In this document: one piece after another, positions 35,401 to 49,470 of the stretch
Layout: every line of letters starts with the position of its first letter
Position numbering within the stretch: the stretch's first letter is position 1
NCBI RefSeq assembly: GCF_030272615.1
Contig: NC_081415.1
Span: forward strand, 602,041,644 to 602,105,643
Reading direction: 5' to 3'
Source: Cryptomeria japonica
Lineage: Eukaryota > Streptophyta > Pinopsida > Cupressales > Cupressaceae
Length of the DNA: 64,000 nt
The notes under the pieces: generated by a model
Told to the model about the DNA's origin: nothing
Databases searched by the model: none
The model's input: only the letters and a program-made list of their open reading frames with translations
Made by a program: the position numbers and the translations under genes

Positions 35401-37223
35401 GATCAAGGAGATTTAGCAGTTAGCAATTGTTTATAAATAAGGAATTGTAAATAAACAATGTATGCTAGCAAGTGTAAGCACATGGATGCTACATAGTGAT
35501 TACCAAGCACTGAAGCTTGAAGACATATTTGAATAATAAAGTAGAGAGCCCAGCAGAGGGCCAAGATAAGTCCTACGACTAGATTGTTTTGAGAAAATAA
35601 GAATCTAGTCTAGCATTTTAGATGTGAAGTTGCAGATATATTTTATTACTATTATTTTATAAGTGACAGAAAACCTCTTAACCGAGTGGACTTAACAGTC
35701 TTATTTGTAAACCCTCTAGCAAGGTAACATTCTAAATGAGTGTTTGAAATCCTTTGACAAGGTCACTTCTAACAAAGTGAAGATCCTAACAGATCTGAGG
35801 GAAATCCCTTAACCGGGTCACATCTAGCAATGTGTTTGTAATCTTTAACAGGATTTGCTTTTAACCGAGCATACTCTAGAAGAGTATATTTCTTAGTGGG
35901 TCCAAAATCCCACAGTGGTTTTTCCCTATTTGGGTTACCACGTTAAATCTAGTGTTATGAGTGTAATGATGATTATGTGTTTATGAGTTAACATGTTAGC
36001 AGTTTTTGGTTATATTGCTGAAGTATAAGTTACCGAGGTTGAATCTGTTGATTTCATGGAAGATTAAGTTTGTATGATTCACCTCCCCCCCTCTCATCTT
36101 GTTAGCTATTGGCATTAGTACTTTACATTTAGTATTAGAACTTAATACAGGTTGAGAACCCAACCCAAACAGAGAAATCATTAGAAATAGAGAAACCTAT
36201 TAAAGGAACACATGCTGGCACAAGGCCACCAGAGACTAAGATACTGATAGAACTTACTGAGAAACCTACTGAGACAAAGGTACATACTGAGACAGAGAAA
36301 CCGGTAGTAAATGAGACATCAAAATAGTGTGAGAAACCCTTTCTAGTTGAGATGAAAACACAAACTGATCCACCGGAGGTAAACACAAGTAAAATGGTTA
36401 CAACTGATGGAAGCAAAGAGGTAATAAAGGCAATTGGTGAGACTTCTGGCACTTCAAGTGAATTCAAACCTACAAATGTTATAGATATACTCTTGGATTT
36501 AATCAAAAAGATAACAGATTGCAGTGCTTTGGCCTACAAGGCAATTGATTGCACCTAATTGTAACATAGATCACATTAAGGATTCTTTAGGCAAATTGGA
36601 CACATTGTCCAAATTTATTGCTTACAATGTAATAACGGTTGATAAAGTAAATGAGGACAGAATAAAGGGCAGAGTTGAAAAGGAAAAGAAAAAATTCTTT
36701 GATGACACCATAAAGATGTGCACTTAATACCTGAATACATTATTACTAGCACTGAACTCTACTATTTTGGAGTACAAAGAGCTATATAGGGAAACATGCA
36801 AACCTCACCTTCTGATAGAGGACATAGACAAGGAGATCAGTAAAACACAAAAGGAAATTGATGACATAGCAGATAACATAATTGGTTCATTTGGTCACAT
36901 AATAGTTTTTGAGCAAGAAATGACAGGATTTTAAGAAAAAATAGAGAAATTTGAAAAAGAAAAGGCAAGGATGAGGTCTAATGCCAGAGAGCTTAAAAAT
37001 AAGCTTGGTCCTAAGTTGGACAATCTTATTTCCCAGAGAATAGAAATATCTAAGGCATTAATTCAAGGAGAATGATCACCGGAAGATCACATGCATTATC
37101 TCACCGACATGATCCAACAAACTAAGGCAACTTTGAAGGATAGAAAAAGGTTTATGTAGAGTCTGAATTTGGTTTTGGCAGATATCTTTCAGATTGTAAC
37201 CAACCGGTCACAGATTTTGAGGT
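32407..37223 (+). pseudogene. Element A ORF2: large unknown protein, interrupted by fragment J
   Basis: Starts M-A-S-S-S-A-P-K-F-I-Q-N-P at ATG 32407. Homologous to element D ORF2 over most of its length: R-A-H-G-E-F-L-W-L-D...YKIT (near 32735), NDIKDINVRFVSMMLGYK, KKGTF-stop-FGNLLVCLMLYF (33105-33155), VVDKYDKEICFVIKRD, VTEMGYEVDLN, a basic linker with RRKRK and TPKKKQQ, and YNTFNDLDRESIENNIILHLDIYKKVLIEI. An acidic low-complexity region follows to about 34671, then J (about 34684-36151), then Thr/Glu/Pro-rich sequence and a C-terminal coiled coil (KKISK-type heptads about 36800-37220). Several frameshifts and stops. No enzymatic motif is visible; function unknown. Confidence 0.68.
34684..36151 (+). 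repeat. Fragment J: single LTR plus PBS-like site nested in element A ORF2
   Basis: The LTR runs from TGTTGAAGATTATTG (34687) to GTACTTTACA (36127). It has the family blocks: TTGTCATTGATGTC near the start, GTGGG-n8-CCCAC (35896-35913), GTTTTTCCC...GGGTTACCACG, and CACCTCCCCCCCTCTCAT. It is followed at 36129 by TTAGTATTAGAACTT, the family PBS (TTGGTATTAGAGCTT) with G-to-A changes. No second LTR is present. A 7-bp direct repeat TTGAGAA flanks it (34677-34683 and 36152-36158). Either an aborted/deleted 5' end of another element or a rearrangement product. Confidence 0.6.
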
Positions 37224-37393
37224 AAATTTTTGACAACCTTTGTCATTGATGTCAAAGGGGGAGTAGTGGAGACAAAAATACTTCTTCAAAGGAGATAATT
37301 TGCTCAAGGGGAGCACATATTTTTGGAGACTTTTTGGACTTCAACTTTTGGAGTTTTCTCATGAGTGTTGCCATCAATTCCAAAAGGGGAGAT

Positions 37394-38198
37394 TGTTGGC
37401 ATTCTACACTCTTATGAGAATAGTTGATGATGTCATTGATGGAAACCAACTGGCAAACATCTGTCAACCCACCAATAGTTACTGACACTAGCAATAGACA
37501 TATACATGCACCGGTAGCCACTTCACCAACAATGACAATAATGCATACCGACACTGAGGCCGACATGGAATAAACTTTGTCTATTGTTTTATATTGTAAT
37601 TATCTTTTGTGAAAGCTGATATGACATATTATAAAAGACTCATATATATGTATGAGATCTTATAGGTCATTTTGAGTATGAAGGTAAGAGAGATAGAGGA
37701 GATAATGAGAGGATATATGATATTTTGATATAGCTGATAGCGAAGGTTTTGGTAATAGACTGAGCTTAAATCGGTACTGAACCTGGCATAGTTGATGCTG
37801 ATCTGAAGCAGTACATTGTAGTGGATTTTGATAATCCTTTTTGTAAGTCAGTGAGAATTTTGTTTTGTGATTGAGCAATGAGCTCTAGGCTGCTAGCCTT
37901 CCTGCATGTGCAGGCCCCTCATTGGAAGTAATATTTATTCATTGGCCAGTGAATGAATATTGTGTGTCACAAATCCCAACAAGGTTTTTCCCACATTGGG
38001 TTTCCTCATTAAATATCTTGTGTTATGGTGTGTTCTCTATGTTGTCTATGTTATTCTTATTTGCTGCATTAATTCTTATTTACCAGTACATTGTTTTGGG
38101 ATACAAAGTTCTTAATAAGTTTAAATATTCTGCTAGTTGGTTAGACATTCATTCACCCCCCCCTTTCTATGTCTTTGGGACTATCATTGATTCTAACA
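37394..38198 (+). repeat. 3' LTR of element A
   Basis: 805 bp, TGTTGGCATTCTACACTC...GATTCTAACA, preceded by PPT AAAAGGGGAGAT (37382-37393). Slightly shorter than the 5' copy through small indels. Confidence 0.94.
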
Positions 38199-39600
38199 GA
38201 AGCAACATTCAACACCACCAAAAAGGGAAAAGAAGTAGCTACTCATAAAGAATCCAGTGAAGACTCTGATGCAAAAGTAGAAAACTTTGTCAGGAAGCTC
38301 AAAAGTGGATCCGACCGGTATAAATGAAAGCTACCACTTAAATGTTTCAACTGTGGCAAGGTCGGACACTTTTCTACAAAATGTCCCCACAAAGAAACCG
38401 GTGGAGATGAGTTAGGAGAGTTCAACAAATCTGCTAGCAAGGATAGAGAAAGAAATGTCTACCGACAAGGAAAGAGAGGCTACCAGAATCTTACTAGGCT
38501 ATATACTATTGAGGATAATACAACAAATGAAAAAAATGCATCAAAAGATGATTACCATGAGAATGATAGAAAAGTCAATCTCTTCATGGCACTTGATGAA
38601 CTAATTGATGAAGATGAGAAAGAGGAGGATATTGAAGATGAAGTGGATTTGGAAGTTAAACTTATCAGTGCTCTTTAGGAATCGAGTAAAACAAGAAGAG
38701 AACTCAAAAATGTCAAGCTTGTTGCAGTAGATGAACAAGATCTCTTGTAGCAATCCTTGGATGAGTCCAATCAAGTTATATCTAACTTGAAATTGCAGTT
38801 GGAAGAAACTAAGAGGATATGCGAAGCTACATCCTCTGATCTGACAAAGAAGGAAAAGGAGCATCAAGATTTGGAATCAGAAATAGTGAAACTCAAAAAG
38901 GAGCTTGAAGAAAGTAAGTAGCAAATATGAAGGCAATACCAAGGCCTTAGACAAGATGTTGAGCAAATAGAAGCAATCCAAAGACACTGATGGATTAGGC
39001 TTTGAATTAGGTAAAAGTTCAACCAACAAAGATACATCCGACAAAGAAATAAATTTTACCTCTTCAAATGAAGGTGAAGAAAAGAAGACATTCATTGTAG
39101 GCAAGGATACAGGTAAAAAGACACATGCAGATGCTGATGGAAATTGCCACATAAACCGGTATACATAAGCAATGAACCAGAGGCCACACTCCTCATAACA
39201 ACATGCAAATCCAAGGAGAAATGAAAGAGTTGACCATGAGAGATTCACTAGAATCAATAACATGAAGGGAATATCCCCAATGAGGTAGTCCTTTGTAGGA
39301 CCAAGGCCACCTAACCGGTATGTTTCCAACTTTCTTGGTTATTGTTACCGGTGTAACAAATTTGGGCATAGAATAGCTGACTATAGATTAATAAATAAGC
39401 CCTCTATGAGTTATGAAAGTAGAAATAAATTTAATGTACTCTAGGATATGAATGTTGTCTATTATCAGTGAAATTGATACGGTCATAGGAGTTTTGAATG
39501 TAGGAAGAATAAACCGGTACCCTCCAATAATTTTAAGGATTTTCCATTAAATGAAAATGTAAAATGCTATAACTGTCACGAGTTTGGACACATAGCAAGG
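38199..39600 (+). pseudogene. Element B gag, C-terminal part
   Basis: Resumes at the second TSD copy in the frame left at 30161. It contains CFNCGKVGHFSTKC (about 38343-38384), the NLFMALDELIDED acidic region, a coiled coil (LKLQLEETKRI...EIVKLKKELEE), the end-of-gag motif ALDKMLS-stop-KQSKDTDGLGFEL (about 38940-39012), and further knuckles CYRCNKFGHRIADY and CYNCHEFGHIARLC. Multiple stops and at least one frameshift near 38920. The coiled-coil, GLGF and knuckle order is the part shared with ORF1 of elements A and D. Confidence 0.82.
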
Positions 39601-42600
39601 TTGTGTACAAACATGAAGATCAAGCAGAAGGAGACAAATCCTTATCAAGAACCGGTAATTGAACCTAAGCACAATATAGCAGTTGATAAGAAGAAGGAAA
39701 CCAAACCAGTATGGGTTGAGAAAGAAAATGAAAAGGAAGAATCAAGTCTCATAGTAGAGACTACCTTACATGCTGAAAGGAAAAATCTATGGGTTGTAGG
39801 TAGTGGTTGCTCCAACCACATGACTGGTAACAAAAAGAAATTAATCAAACTTGAAGACTGGAATGGTGGTTGAGTAAGATTTGGAGACAACTCATCCATC
39901 AAAATAAAGGGAAAAGGCACTCTAAGTATTGATGGAAAATTGAAGGCAAACGATGTATATTATGTGGAAGGCCTAAAGCACAATCTGCTGAGTATGAGTT
40001 AGATGTGTGACAAAGGGTATAAATTCACCTTTGACTCAACCAGTTGCTAGATAAAGAAAGACAATACCGGTAAAGTTATGACAGAAGGAAAGAGAACGGA
40101 TGGCAATGCTTATAATCTGAAGGAATGCTATGAGTCCCAATGCATGTTAGGACAGGTTGATGAAAGTTGGTTGTGGCATCGAATATTAGGACACATAAAC
40201 TTTGACAACCTAGTTGCAGTAAGCAGAAAGGGGTGTGTGAGGAATATTCCACCCATCATCAAACTAGTAAGCACATTTTGTGATGAATGTGTGAAAGGTA
40301 AGAAAACTAAGGTGAGCTTTAGGAAAAAAGAGTAGAAAACCTCAAGACCACTTGAAATTGTGCATACAGATTTGTGTGGTTGAACTAGGACAAGAGCACT
40401 TATAGGTGAAAGATACTTTATGTTCTTTATTGATGATTACTGAAGATGGCATGGGTCACCTTCATGTAAGATAAGTCACAAGCATTTGAAAGATTAAAGA
40501 TCTTTAGGAAGATGGTGGAGAAAGAAAGTTGGTGCAAGTTAAAATGCCTAAGATCGGACTGGGGTGGAGATTTTACATGAAATGAATTTGAAGATTATTG
40601 TGAAAAACATGGAATTAGAAGGCAATACTCAGCTCCTAGGATACCATAGAAAAATGTTGTGGTAGAAAGGAAGAACAGGACAGTTAAGGAGATGGCCAGA
40701 ACCATGTTAAATGAGGCCAGCCTACTAGACACATACTAGAAGGAAGTTGTTCATACTGTTGCATATAATTTGAACCAGGTTCAATTAAGAACAAACATCA
40801 GAATGACACCTTATGAGTTGTGGTATGACTGGAAGCCATCAGTCAAATACTTCAAAGTATTTGGGAGCATGTACTTTATCAAGAAAGATATGGATGTTCT
40901 AGGAAGTTTTGACTCTAGGAGTGATGAAGGAATCTTCCTTGGTTACTCATCTAACAACAAGGCCTACAAATGCTAAAAAAAAAGACTAAGAAGAGTCATT
41001 CAGAGTGTGAATGTAAAAGTTGATGAGGATATGCACAAAGGATGTCAATCACAGGTTAACCGATATAATGATTTCGGTGATGAAGCTCATTTAAACAGTG
41101 AACCAGAAGAAGCATCCAAGAAGGCTCACAACCGATATGTGCAGTTGAATCACCCAAAAGAGAAAATTCTAGGAAATAAGAGTTATGGTGTGCAACCTAG
41201 AAGATGACTTGCCCGAAATGATGAACAAGTCGACTTCTTCCTCATGACTGAAGTAGAACCTAAAACATTCAATGAGGCTAGCAAAAGACAAGAATGGATG
41301 GATGCCATGGAACAAGAACTACAACAAATTGAGAAGAATAAGACTTGGGAGTTAGTCCCTAGACTGGAGGACAAGAACATCATTGGCACAAAATGGGTCT
41401 ACCAAAATAAGATAAATGAAGAAGGTAAAATTGTCAGGCATAAAGCTAGACTACTATGCAAAGGATACTCCCAGATAGAGGGGATTGAATTTGAAGAAAC
41501 ATTTGCATCAGTAGCTAGATTAGAAGCAATTAGAATGTTTCTAGCCTTCTTTGTCTACAAGGGTTATAAAGTATATCAAATGGATGTAAAATCTACCTTT
41601 CAAAATGGAAATTGAGAAGAAGAAGTATACATGGAGCAACCAGAAGGGTTTCTGCTACATGATGATGAAAAATGTGTGTGCTAGTTGAAGAAGCCCATGT
41701 ATGGTCTAAAGCAAGCTCCTCGAGCATGGTATTCAAGATTAGATCAATAGTTGAAGGAGAAGGGATTCAAAAAGGGGAGTGTTGAAAGCAATTTGTACAT
41801 GAAGAAAGATGGGAACCATATGGTCATAGTGGTTGTGTATGTAGATGACATTATCCTTGGAGGCAACAATGACACCCTCTGCAAAGAATTTGCTGATCAG
41901 ATGCAGTCAAAATTTTAGATGTCAATACTTGGTGAATTAACTTCCTTGGTTTGTAGATATTACAACAAGATAAGGGAATCTTTATCTTACAAATAAAGTA
42001 TGCAAAGGAGATGTTGAAGAAATTACAACTGAAGGATTGTAAACTAGTAAGTACTCCCATGGTGACCATTAGTAAATTGAGCAAGAATGATGAACCACCA
42101 ATGTTGGATCAAACTCTGTATAGATCCATTATAGGTAGACTATTGTATCTAACTCCTTCTAGATTGGATATAGTACAAGCAGTATGCATGGTGACCAGAT
42201 TCCAAGTCACACCTAAGCAGTCACATATGAATGATGTAAGCAAAATATTTAGGTACCTACAAGGGACACTCAGTTATGGATTGTGGTATCCTAAACAAGG
42301 AGATTTTATCTTGGAAGCATACACTGATGATGATTGGGAAGATTGCATTGATGATCAGAAGAGTACAAGTGGTGGTGTATTCTTTCTAGGTGACCGGTTG
42401 GTCTCATGGAATAGCAAGAAGTAGGAATCAGTCTCTCTCTCTATTGTTGAAGCTGAACACATTGTTGCTACTACTTGTTGCTCTTAGGTGCTTTGGATGA
42501 AGTATAACCTCAAAGACATACTGGTGGACATCACTGATCCTATTCTCATCCGATGTGACAATTCAAGTGCAATCAACATAGAAAAGAATCTAGTGATCCA

Positions 42601-42680
42601 TTCCAGAAGAAATCACATTGCTAACAAGTATCATTTTCTCAGAGAGAAGGTTTAAGGATAGGAGGTGAGGATGGATTAAT
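39601..42680 (+). pseudogene. Element B pol: protease, integrase, RT, RNase H (decayed)
   Basis: Copia order. Protease LWVVGSGCSNHMTG near 39790: the catalytic D of DSG appears as G. GAG-pre-integrase: SWLWHRILGHINFDNL and CDECVKGK (about 40165-40310). Integrase core: HTDLCG, RYFMFFIDDY, RSDWGGDF and the NEFEDYCEKHGI region, then KYFKVFGSMYFIKK and FDSRSDEGIFLGYSS (40770-40976). RT: TWELVPRLEDKNIIGTKWVY, KARLLCKGYSQ, YQMDVKSTFQNG, MYGLKQAPRAWY and an intact YVDDI at about 41838. RNase H: TDDDWEDCIDDQKSTSGG, ISIVEAEH-like and CDNSSAINIEKNLVIHSRR. Many stops and frameshifts; inactive. Confidence 0.9.
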
Positions 42681-42749
42681 GGTAAGCACTTTGAGTACCT
42701 CCAACAAAAGTTGGGATTTGTGTCATCAACCTAGGAAGGATTTGTATGT

Positions 42750-42899
42750 CTCAGGGGGAGTTCATAGTAGTCAAAGGGGGAGCTCGGTATGGATCAAAGG
42801 GGGAGTGTCTTGTATCCTTTGTCATTGTGTCAAAGGGGGATAAATGTACTAGTATGAAGTGTCTTGCGATAAGTTGACATCAATGCCAAAGGGGGACAT
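42750..42899 (+). other. Element B polypurine-tract array
   Basis: Five (CA)AAGGGGGAG-type tracts at about 42751, 42773, 42795, 42832 and 42888-42899, the last abutting the 3' LTR. Multiple PPTs are a Sirevirus hallmark. Confidence 0.8.
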
Positions 42900-44562
42900 T
42901 GTTGCCATTTTGGCATTAAGTTGTCATTGATGTCAACCTGTTTAGAAAGGTCACCAGTAAGTAAGAAGGGGTGACTGATATAATGGAAATTTACATAAGA
43001 ATGAGTAGATAGAATGAAGGCTACTACTACACATCACTTGGGTCATCTACTGGTATGGAAGGCTTACTGGTAAGGCATAAACTAAGATGAAGGCTACATG
43101 TGTGATAGCATGTTGAGTGGCAACCGCTAGAGCAATAAACTAGTCTAGAGATTGGTTGCTTGTTTATGATGAAGAGGCAGAATGTTAAAGTAATCACAAT
43201 CAACCAGAAGTAAAGATGTGCTATTGGTGTAGTGTGCACTATTGGTTAGTAGGAGTAGGGCTCACTAGTAAAGGCATGTAATGGTATGAGTTTGTTAAAT
43301 GTTCAAGTATGAACCAAATGTGTGTCAGTGAGCTAAGCGATTGACCATTGTGATGCCATGTGGAGCTAAGGTGGAAAAAATGTAAAGGTTAGTGAAGCCT
43401 CCATCGACATGGTTGTTGAAATAGCTAGTTGACATTTATGAAACATCCATAAATCATGGGATTGTAACTGATTGATGCATCTCGACGAAGAAATAATAAT
43501 AAAGGAAGATTAGGGAGCAATTGGTATCTGGATCAATACAAAGGAAATCAGATTGCAAGAAGACCTCAAAAAGGAAACATCTGAGCATTTTATGAGTTGA
43601 CAGATTTCGAGATAGAAAATCATGTACGATATTTCTATCTTTAGAAAGTATGCATTAGATAATGGAAAACTTGTACAAATGCATTCCTAGAGTATAGATG
43701 ATCGATCCAAATAGACTGGATCAGATTTGATGTAGATTGTGTCAGGTAAAGGAAACCCTAATAGCTTAGTGTTTGAATGCATTCTTGGCAGGAAACCATG
43801 GATGTAAATATATGAGCTCGAAACAGAGCAAGATGATGCTAAAGAGAAGAAAAAGAGAGAAGAGAGCCTAATTGTAGTAAAGGATCATTTTTACCTTAAA
43901 ACTTATTCTAAGAAATTTATAGAGTAGGTGAGCAAGCAAATTGGTGATAGGGTTTAACTGGTAGTGATTAAGTGCCAGTACAACTATAGCCCAACAGTTA
44001 AGCACACTGGTGAGGTGTGGTAGAATAAGATAACATCTAAGTGTGACATAGTGTGTTGTGAGACTAAGAGAGAGAGAGAAATAATAGAGGCCAAGAATTA
44101 GAGAGAGTGATCTCACAACTGGGAGTGTGAGATCCAGTGGAGGAGAGAAGACTCTCAACCAGTAGTAAGATAGTTGATCAAGAGTTGCAAAATTCATTTG
44201 CAATTAAAATCCTTAACAGTATCTAACTTGTATTTCAATATATACATCGCTAAGTTGGAGCTTGGTGCAGGGGTTGGTTCCCTAAATCTTTGTAATCTAG
44301 TATTTTACTTATGAGGTTGGATTGGAGCAGTAGTCTCCAGCAACATTTCTCACCAAGGTTTTTTCCAGATTGGGTTTTTCTCATATATCTAGTGTTGTGG
44401 GTTGCATTTGTGTGATTGATCTCTTTGGTTTTCATTTTTCCTTTACTAGTTTGATTTTTTAGTGCTTTAGATAATAACCATTATTTTGAAGTTGCTTTGA
44501 AAGTAAAAAAGTTTAGGAACCATTGATTCACTCCCCCTCTCAGTGGTACTCTTTGTTCAACA
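42900..44562 (+). repeat. 3' LTR of element B
   Basis: 1,663 bp, TGTTGCCATTTTGGC...TTTGTTCAACA, followed by TSD TATAC (44563-44567). Colinear with 19801-19908 plus 27893-29466. Confidence 0.94.
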
Positions 44563-44661
44563 TATACCGGTTGGTGAATGAATGTTTTGTTAAGGCTAAA
44601 ATCTACTATTCCAATATAACACTGATTCATCTGCCCCTCTCAGTGTTATTGGTTTCCAACA
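44563..44661 (+). repeat. 5' LTR of element D, second part
   Basis: Begins with the second TSD copy TATAC and CGGTTGGTGAATGAATG, matching 55572-55670, and ends GGTTTCCAACA. It is followed by PBS TGGTATTAGAGCC at 44664-44676. Confidence 0.93.
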
Positions 44662-44735
44662 ATTGGTATTAGAGCCTTGTGCCTCAAAGGAAGTTTAATA
44701 GCTTGAGGAAGATCCTGAAATAGGAATCATTGAAT

Positions 44736-45860
<1,125 letters not shown>

Positions 45861-46215
45861 CTTAAGGGTAGGGAAAATTCATGAATATTCTATATATGCC
45901 TCAAGAAGAGGTTCTGGAAGATGTTCTAGATATTGGAGAGAATTATCTGGCATGGATATGTTCTGAGCAAGATCCAGTATCTTTCACCGACAGTCATTTA
46001 TGTCAATGGAAGATTAGGGTTTTTCTTTCGATGGATAAAAGGTTGAATACAATTCATTGTTAATCACCTTGCATTCAGAGCAATTTAGAGAAAATAATTG
46101 CAATCAAAGAATATTCAAAGACAATCATATTTCTTCTTGAGTGCTCACACCGACGTTTGGAAGGATTTGTTGAAGGTTTTCACTGAGAGTGATCTAAAGG
46201 TATTTTTCTTGAAAC

Positions 46216-49200
46216 ATGGAAGCAAGATCATCTTCTACTCCTATTTTTGTTGCAAATCCAAGTGTAGTGGAGGTTAAGGACCACCCTAGGTCAATTTTCA
46301 AGTGATATCCACATGTGGCTACCAAGGAAGATTTGGTTGGAGCATTTTCTCACCTTCTAGAGGGAGTGGTGTATGTACAAGATGTTAGGGCATACATTCA
46401 TTATCATATAGAGGACTTAGGAACTTCAGAGATCAAGGGGATGTATATGAATAAACTAATGGGAGTATCTAGAAAGATTAATCCGACATATGAACACATT
46501 GAAGATATAGGGTTTACAGATATTTTGGATATTTTGGGGTTTGAGGATGAAATAATCAGATATGTATAGAGAGAGTACATGGGGAATTCATATGGCTGGA
46601 CAGACCTTATAAAATCACTAAGGAATCCATCCGATAAATTAGTAGCTTACCATCGATAGGGAAACATCTGGATAAGAAAGTGTAAAATGACTTTGTGAGG
46701 TAGATCACTGATGCCACATCTGACAAGAGATCGATGAAGGTGAGCACTATCACTGACATCAACATCAAGTTTGGAAGCATGGTTATAGGATACAAGGTAA
46801 CTCACTCAAACCAACTGAGTTATGTTTCCAATTTATGTATTTTGGTTGCATATAAGATGATGAGAGAAAATGTAAGGTTAGATATTTGCGGTTGAATTCT
46901 TGAAGAGTTATTGATCAACTTAGGAAAGATTAAAGGTGAGAAGAAGGGAACCTTCTAGTATGGAAATTTGTTAGTGTGCTTGATGTTATACTTTTTGAGT
47001 GATACACCCAGTTCTGGTAGGAAGTAATAGACTTTTGACATCTTGGTAGGAAGATAGTTAAAACAATCAATTGTTGCATTAGGAATTCAAAGGGATGATA
47101 AGATATTGGGTTATTTCAAGGCTTTTCAAAAACCTATGAAGTCTAGGATAAGAATACTTGAGCATATAGTAGATAAATACTCTACTGGCATATGTTTTAT
47201 GGTTAAGAAGGATGTGAATCTCATGGAGGCAATCAAGCCTTGAAATATTTGGATAGAGGAAATGGGATATGAGGTAGATGCATAGATTCTTAATTCCTAT
47301 GTGAAAATGATAATTGATGCAAAAATAGATGAGGCAGAGAAACCCTATGGAACTGCACAACAGAACTCTAGAGGTTGAAACAGAGTTCAATCAAAAGAGA
47401 AAGGAACAAAAGAAGGAAAAGAAAGAACATTTGTATAGGAGGTCTCAAAGGACATAAAGGAACTTATTGATCTTGTCCCAGAGAAAGGGAGAAAGAGGAA
47501 GAATCTAATAGTTCATATTGAACCTATTACTGTAGATTCTGAATCAGAGGACGACACACTATCAGCCTTCAAGAAGGTTGTTAGGAAGAAACTGGAAGAA
47601 CCTAAGGTGGAAGCAAAGAATTAACCAGTTAGAAAGGTCACAATAAATTTATTAGCTCAGAAGAAAGCACCTAAGGCTACACCTACAACTGCATCTAGTA
47701 CTATCGAGATGATGAAGAAGGATGACACTGACTCTAGTAAGATTACACCTAAAACTTGTGCAGAGATTGTAGATGAAATAACTAAAGATGGCATGCTAAA
47801 GAATGTTAAGTTTTATTATGACAAATTAGAGGTTGATGATGAGAGAGAGGTAGAAGAAGCAGTCTTGTTATACTTAGATATTTATAAGAAAGCCTTAATA
47901 GAGATAGAAAATCAAATACTAGCTAATTTATATAACATGTTAGATGCTAGAAGGTTCTCTGCTATGCAAGAAGAAAAACACATTAAAATGCAAGAACTAT
48001 TAGCTATCTGTGTTAGCATAACTTTAGATGAAATTGATAAGACAATTGAGGTTGCTGATAGAAAGGTATTCAATAGAAAACACAAGATAACTAGCCTAAT
48101 GCTAGGGAGAATGAATGAAGTAATAAAGGAAACTCAGGAATCTTGGATTAAATTTTTGGGAGAACATAGAGGATTCTTTACTTCACCGGAGACAAAGACA
48201 GATACTATAGATACACCAGTTGAAGGGATAGGAAAAAGGATCATGGGAACTCCACCCTCAGTTTTGAATAATATAAAGATAGTGGAAATTGAGCCACCAA
48301 CAAACACAAATATACAAACAAATACTAGAACACCGGTTAATACTGAGAATATTGTACAAGATACTAAAATTGAGGACAATTTTCCTCTAGATACTAATGT
48401 ATAGGTTTAGGATATCATTCCTAGAGAAGAACCAATAGTTGCACAAACTGCACCAAGTGGCTAAGCCACTGGTGTAAGTGAGGAGATAATAAAGAATAAA
48501 TCATCAGAGAAAATAGAGGAATCCAGTAGGCAACCAGTTGTTGGCACATCATTATTGACAATTGACACTTCTCTAGTGGAAAAGAAAACCATCACAATGA
48601 TGAGTCCCATGGAACTGATGACGATGGCTACTTAGAAACTAATGAAGGAGGGAACCATAGACAAGGGGATTATAGATTAGTCAATAATTGTTTTGCACAT
48701 ATTGGTCCCAAAATGTAAGATTCAAAATGAAGCGAGATGTTCCAGAAAACTTAAGGTAATCATTGAGCACATATCATAAGACTTTCAATCTTTACAATAG
48801 ATCTCAAACTGACAAGCACTTGAAAGATTCACTCAAGCTAAAAGAGTCACTTTTGATCAAATCATTGAGAGAGATAAGAAAAAGATTGAGGAGAAGTTAG
48901 TTTTGATTGAAAAATATTTGAAACAATGTACAAACATATACAGGGTATGTTGTAATACTGAGATACTTACAATAACTGTAGATAAAACAATAAAAGAGGT
49001 ACATGAGAAAACTGTTACTATTGATAACTCTTTTGCTGGATTAATTTCATTGACAACATCAATTGATGGACATATTTTGACTATGGAGAACCAAATTTCT
49101 TCTCTTGAAAAGGAAAGAGATAAAATCATTTGGAGAGCTAGAATCATGAAAGGTTTGGTGAGTCCAAGATTGGATTCACTCTATGTACATAAGAAGGAAT

Positions 49201-49379
49201 GCATGGATATGATAGGAAATCCCACACCGATAGAGGTCAATGCGAAAGAATCTTTTACATATTTATTGAGTGGACTTGTATGTATCTTCGGCACATTCAA
49301 AACTAGTTGCGATACATATGTGGAATTACTAGAGAAAGCTTATCTGGAAATCTTAAAACTGGTCAAGCTCCGGTAAGAC
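46216..49379 (+). pseudogene. Element D ORF2: large protein of unknown function
   Basis: ATG 46216 opens M-E-A-R-S-S-S-T-P-I-F-V-A-N-P-S-V-V-E-V. The order then follows elements A and C: VVYVQDVRAYIHYHIEDLG, R-V-H-G-E-F-I-W-L-D...YKITKESI, ITDINIKFGSMVIGYKVTHSNQL, KKGTF-stop-YGNLLVCLMLYF, IVDKYSTGICFMVKKD, IEEMGYEVD, a basic linker, YYDKLEVDDEREVEEAVLLYLDIYKKALIEI, a Thr/Pro-rich low-complexity stretch, and a C-terminal coiled coil with DHILTMENQISSLEKERDK-like heptads. At least two frameshifts and over a dozen stops. No protease, integrase or RT motif. Ends ILKLVKLR about 65 bp before the first PPT. Confidence 0.7.
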
Positions 49380-49470
49380 ATTTATGGAGGTATTCATTGT
49401 ATAGTTCTTATGCTTTGACATATTTCTTTTTGGGAATTTATGTCAAAGGGGGAGTAATATAGATGTGAAA

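Larger units (their letters stand above)
30162..38198 (+). mobile_element. Element A: non-autonomous LTR element, 8,037 bp, TSD GAAGT/GAAGC, in element B gag
   Basis: 5' LTR 30162-30982, PBS 30985-30997, ORF1 31054-32063, ORF2 from 32407 to about 37220, PPTs at 37254, 37313 and 37382, 3' LTR 37394-38198. The TSD is GAAGT (30157-30161) and GAAGC (38199-38203), a single C/T difference. No pol domain is present in any frame. A further LTR fragment (J) interrupts ORF2 at about 34684-36151. Confidence 0.93.
19801..44562 (+). mobile_element. Element B: autonomous-type Sirevirus-like copia element, perfect TSD TATAC, carrying A and C
   Basis: The 5' LTR starts T(A/G)TTG(G/C)CATTTTGGC and the 3' LTR ends TTTGTTCAACA. 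TSD TATAC is at 19796-19800 and 44563-44567. The interior has PBS (29469-29481), gag (29536 onwards), protease, integrase, RT and RNase H in copia order, then five PPT-like tracts in about 150 bp. Element C is inserted in its 5' LTR and element A in its gag. Removing these leaves about 8.7 kb. There is no room for an env-like ORF between RNase H (about 42680) and the 3' LTR (42900). Confidence 0.93.

Noticed and set aside
42700-42900. Possible env-like ORF after element B pol (some Sireviruses have one)
   Set aside because: Only about 220 bp lie between the RNase H end and the 3' LTR, filled with PPT repeats.
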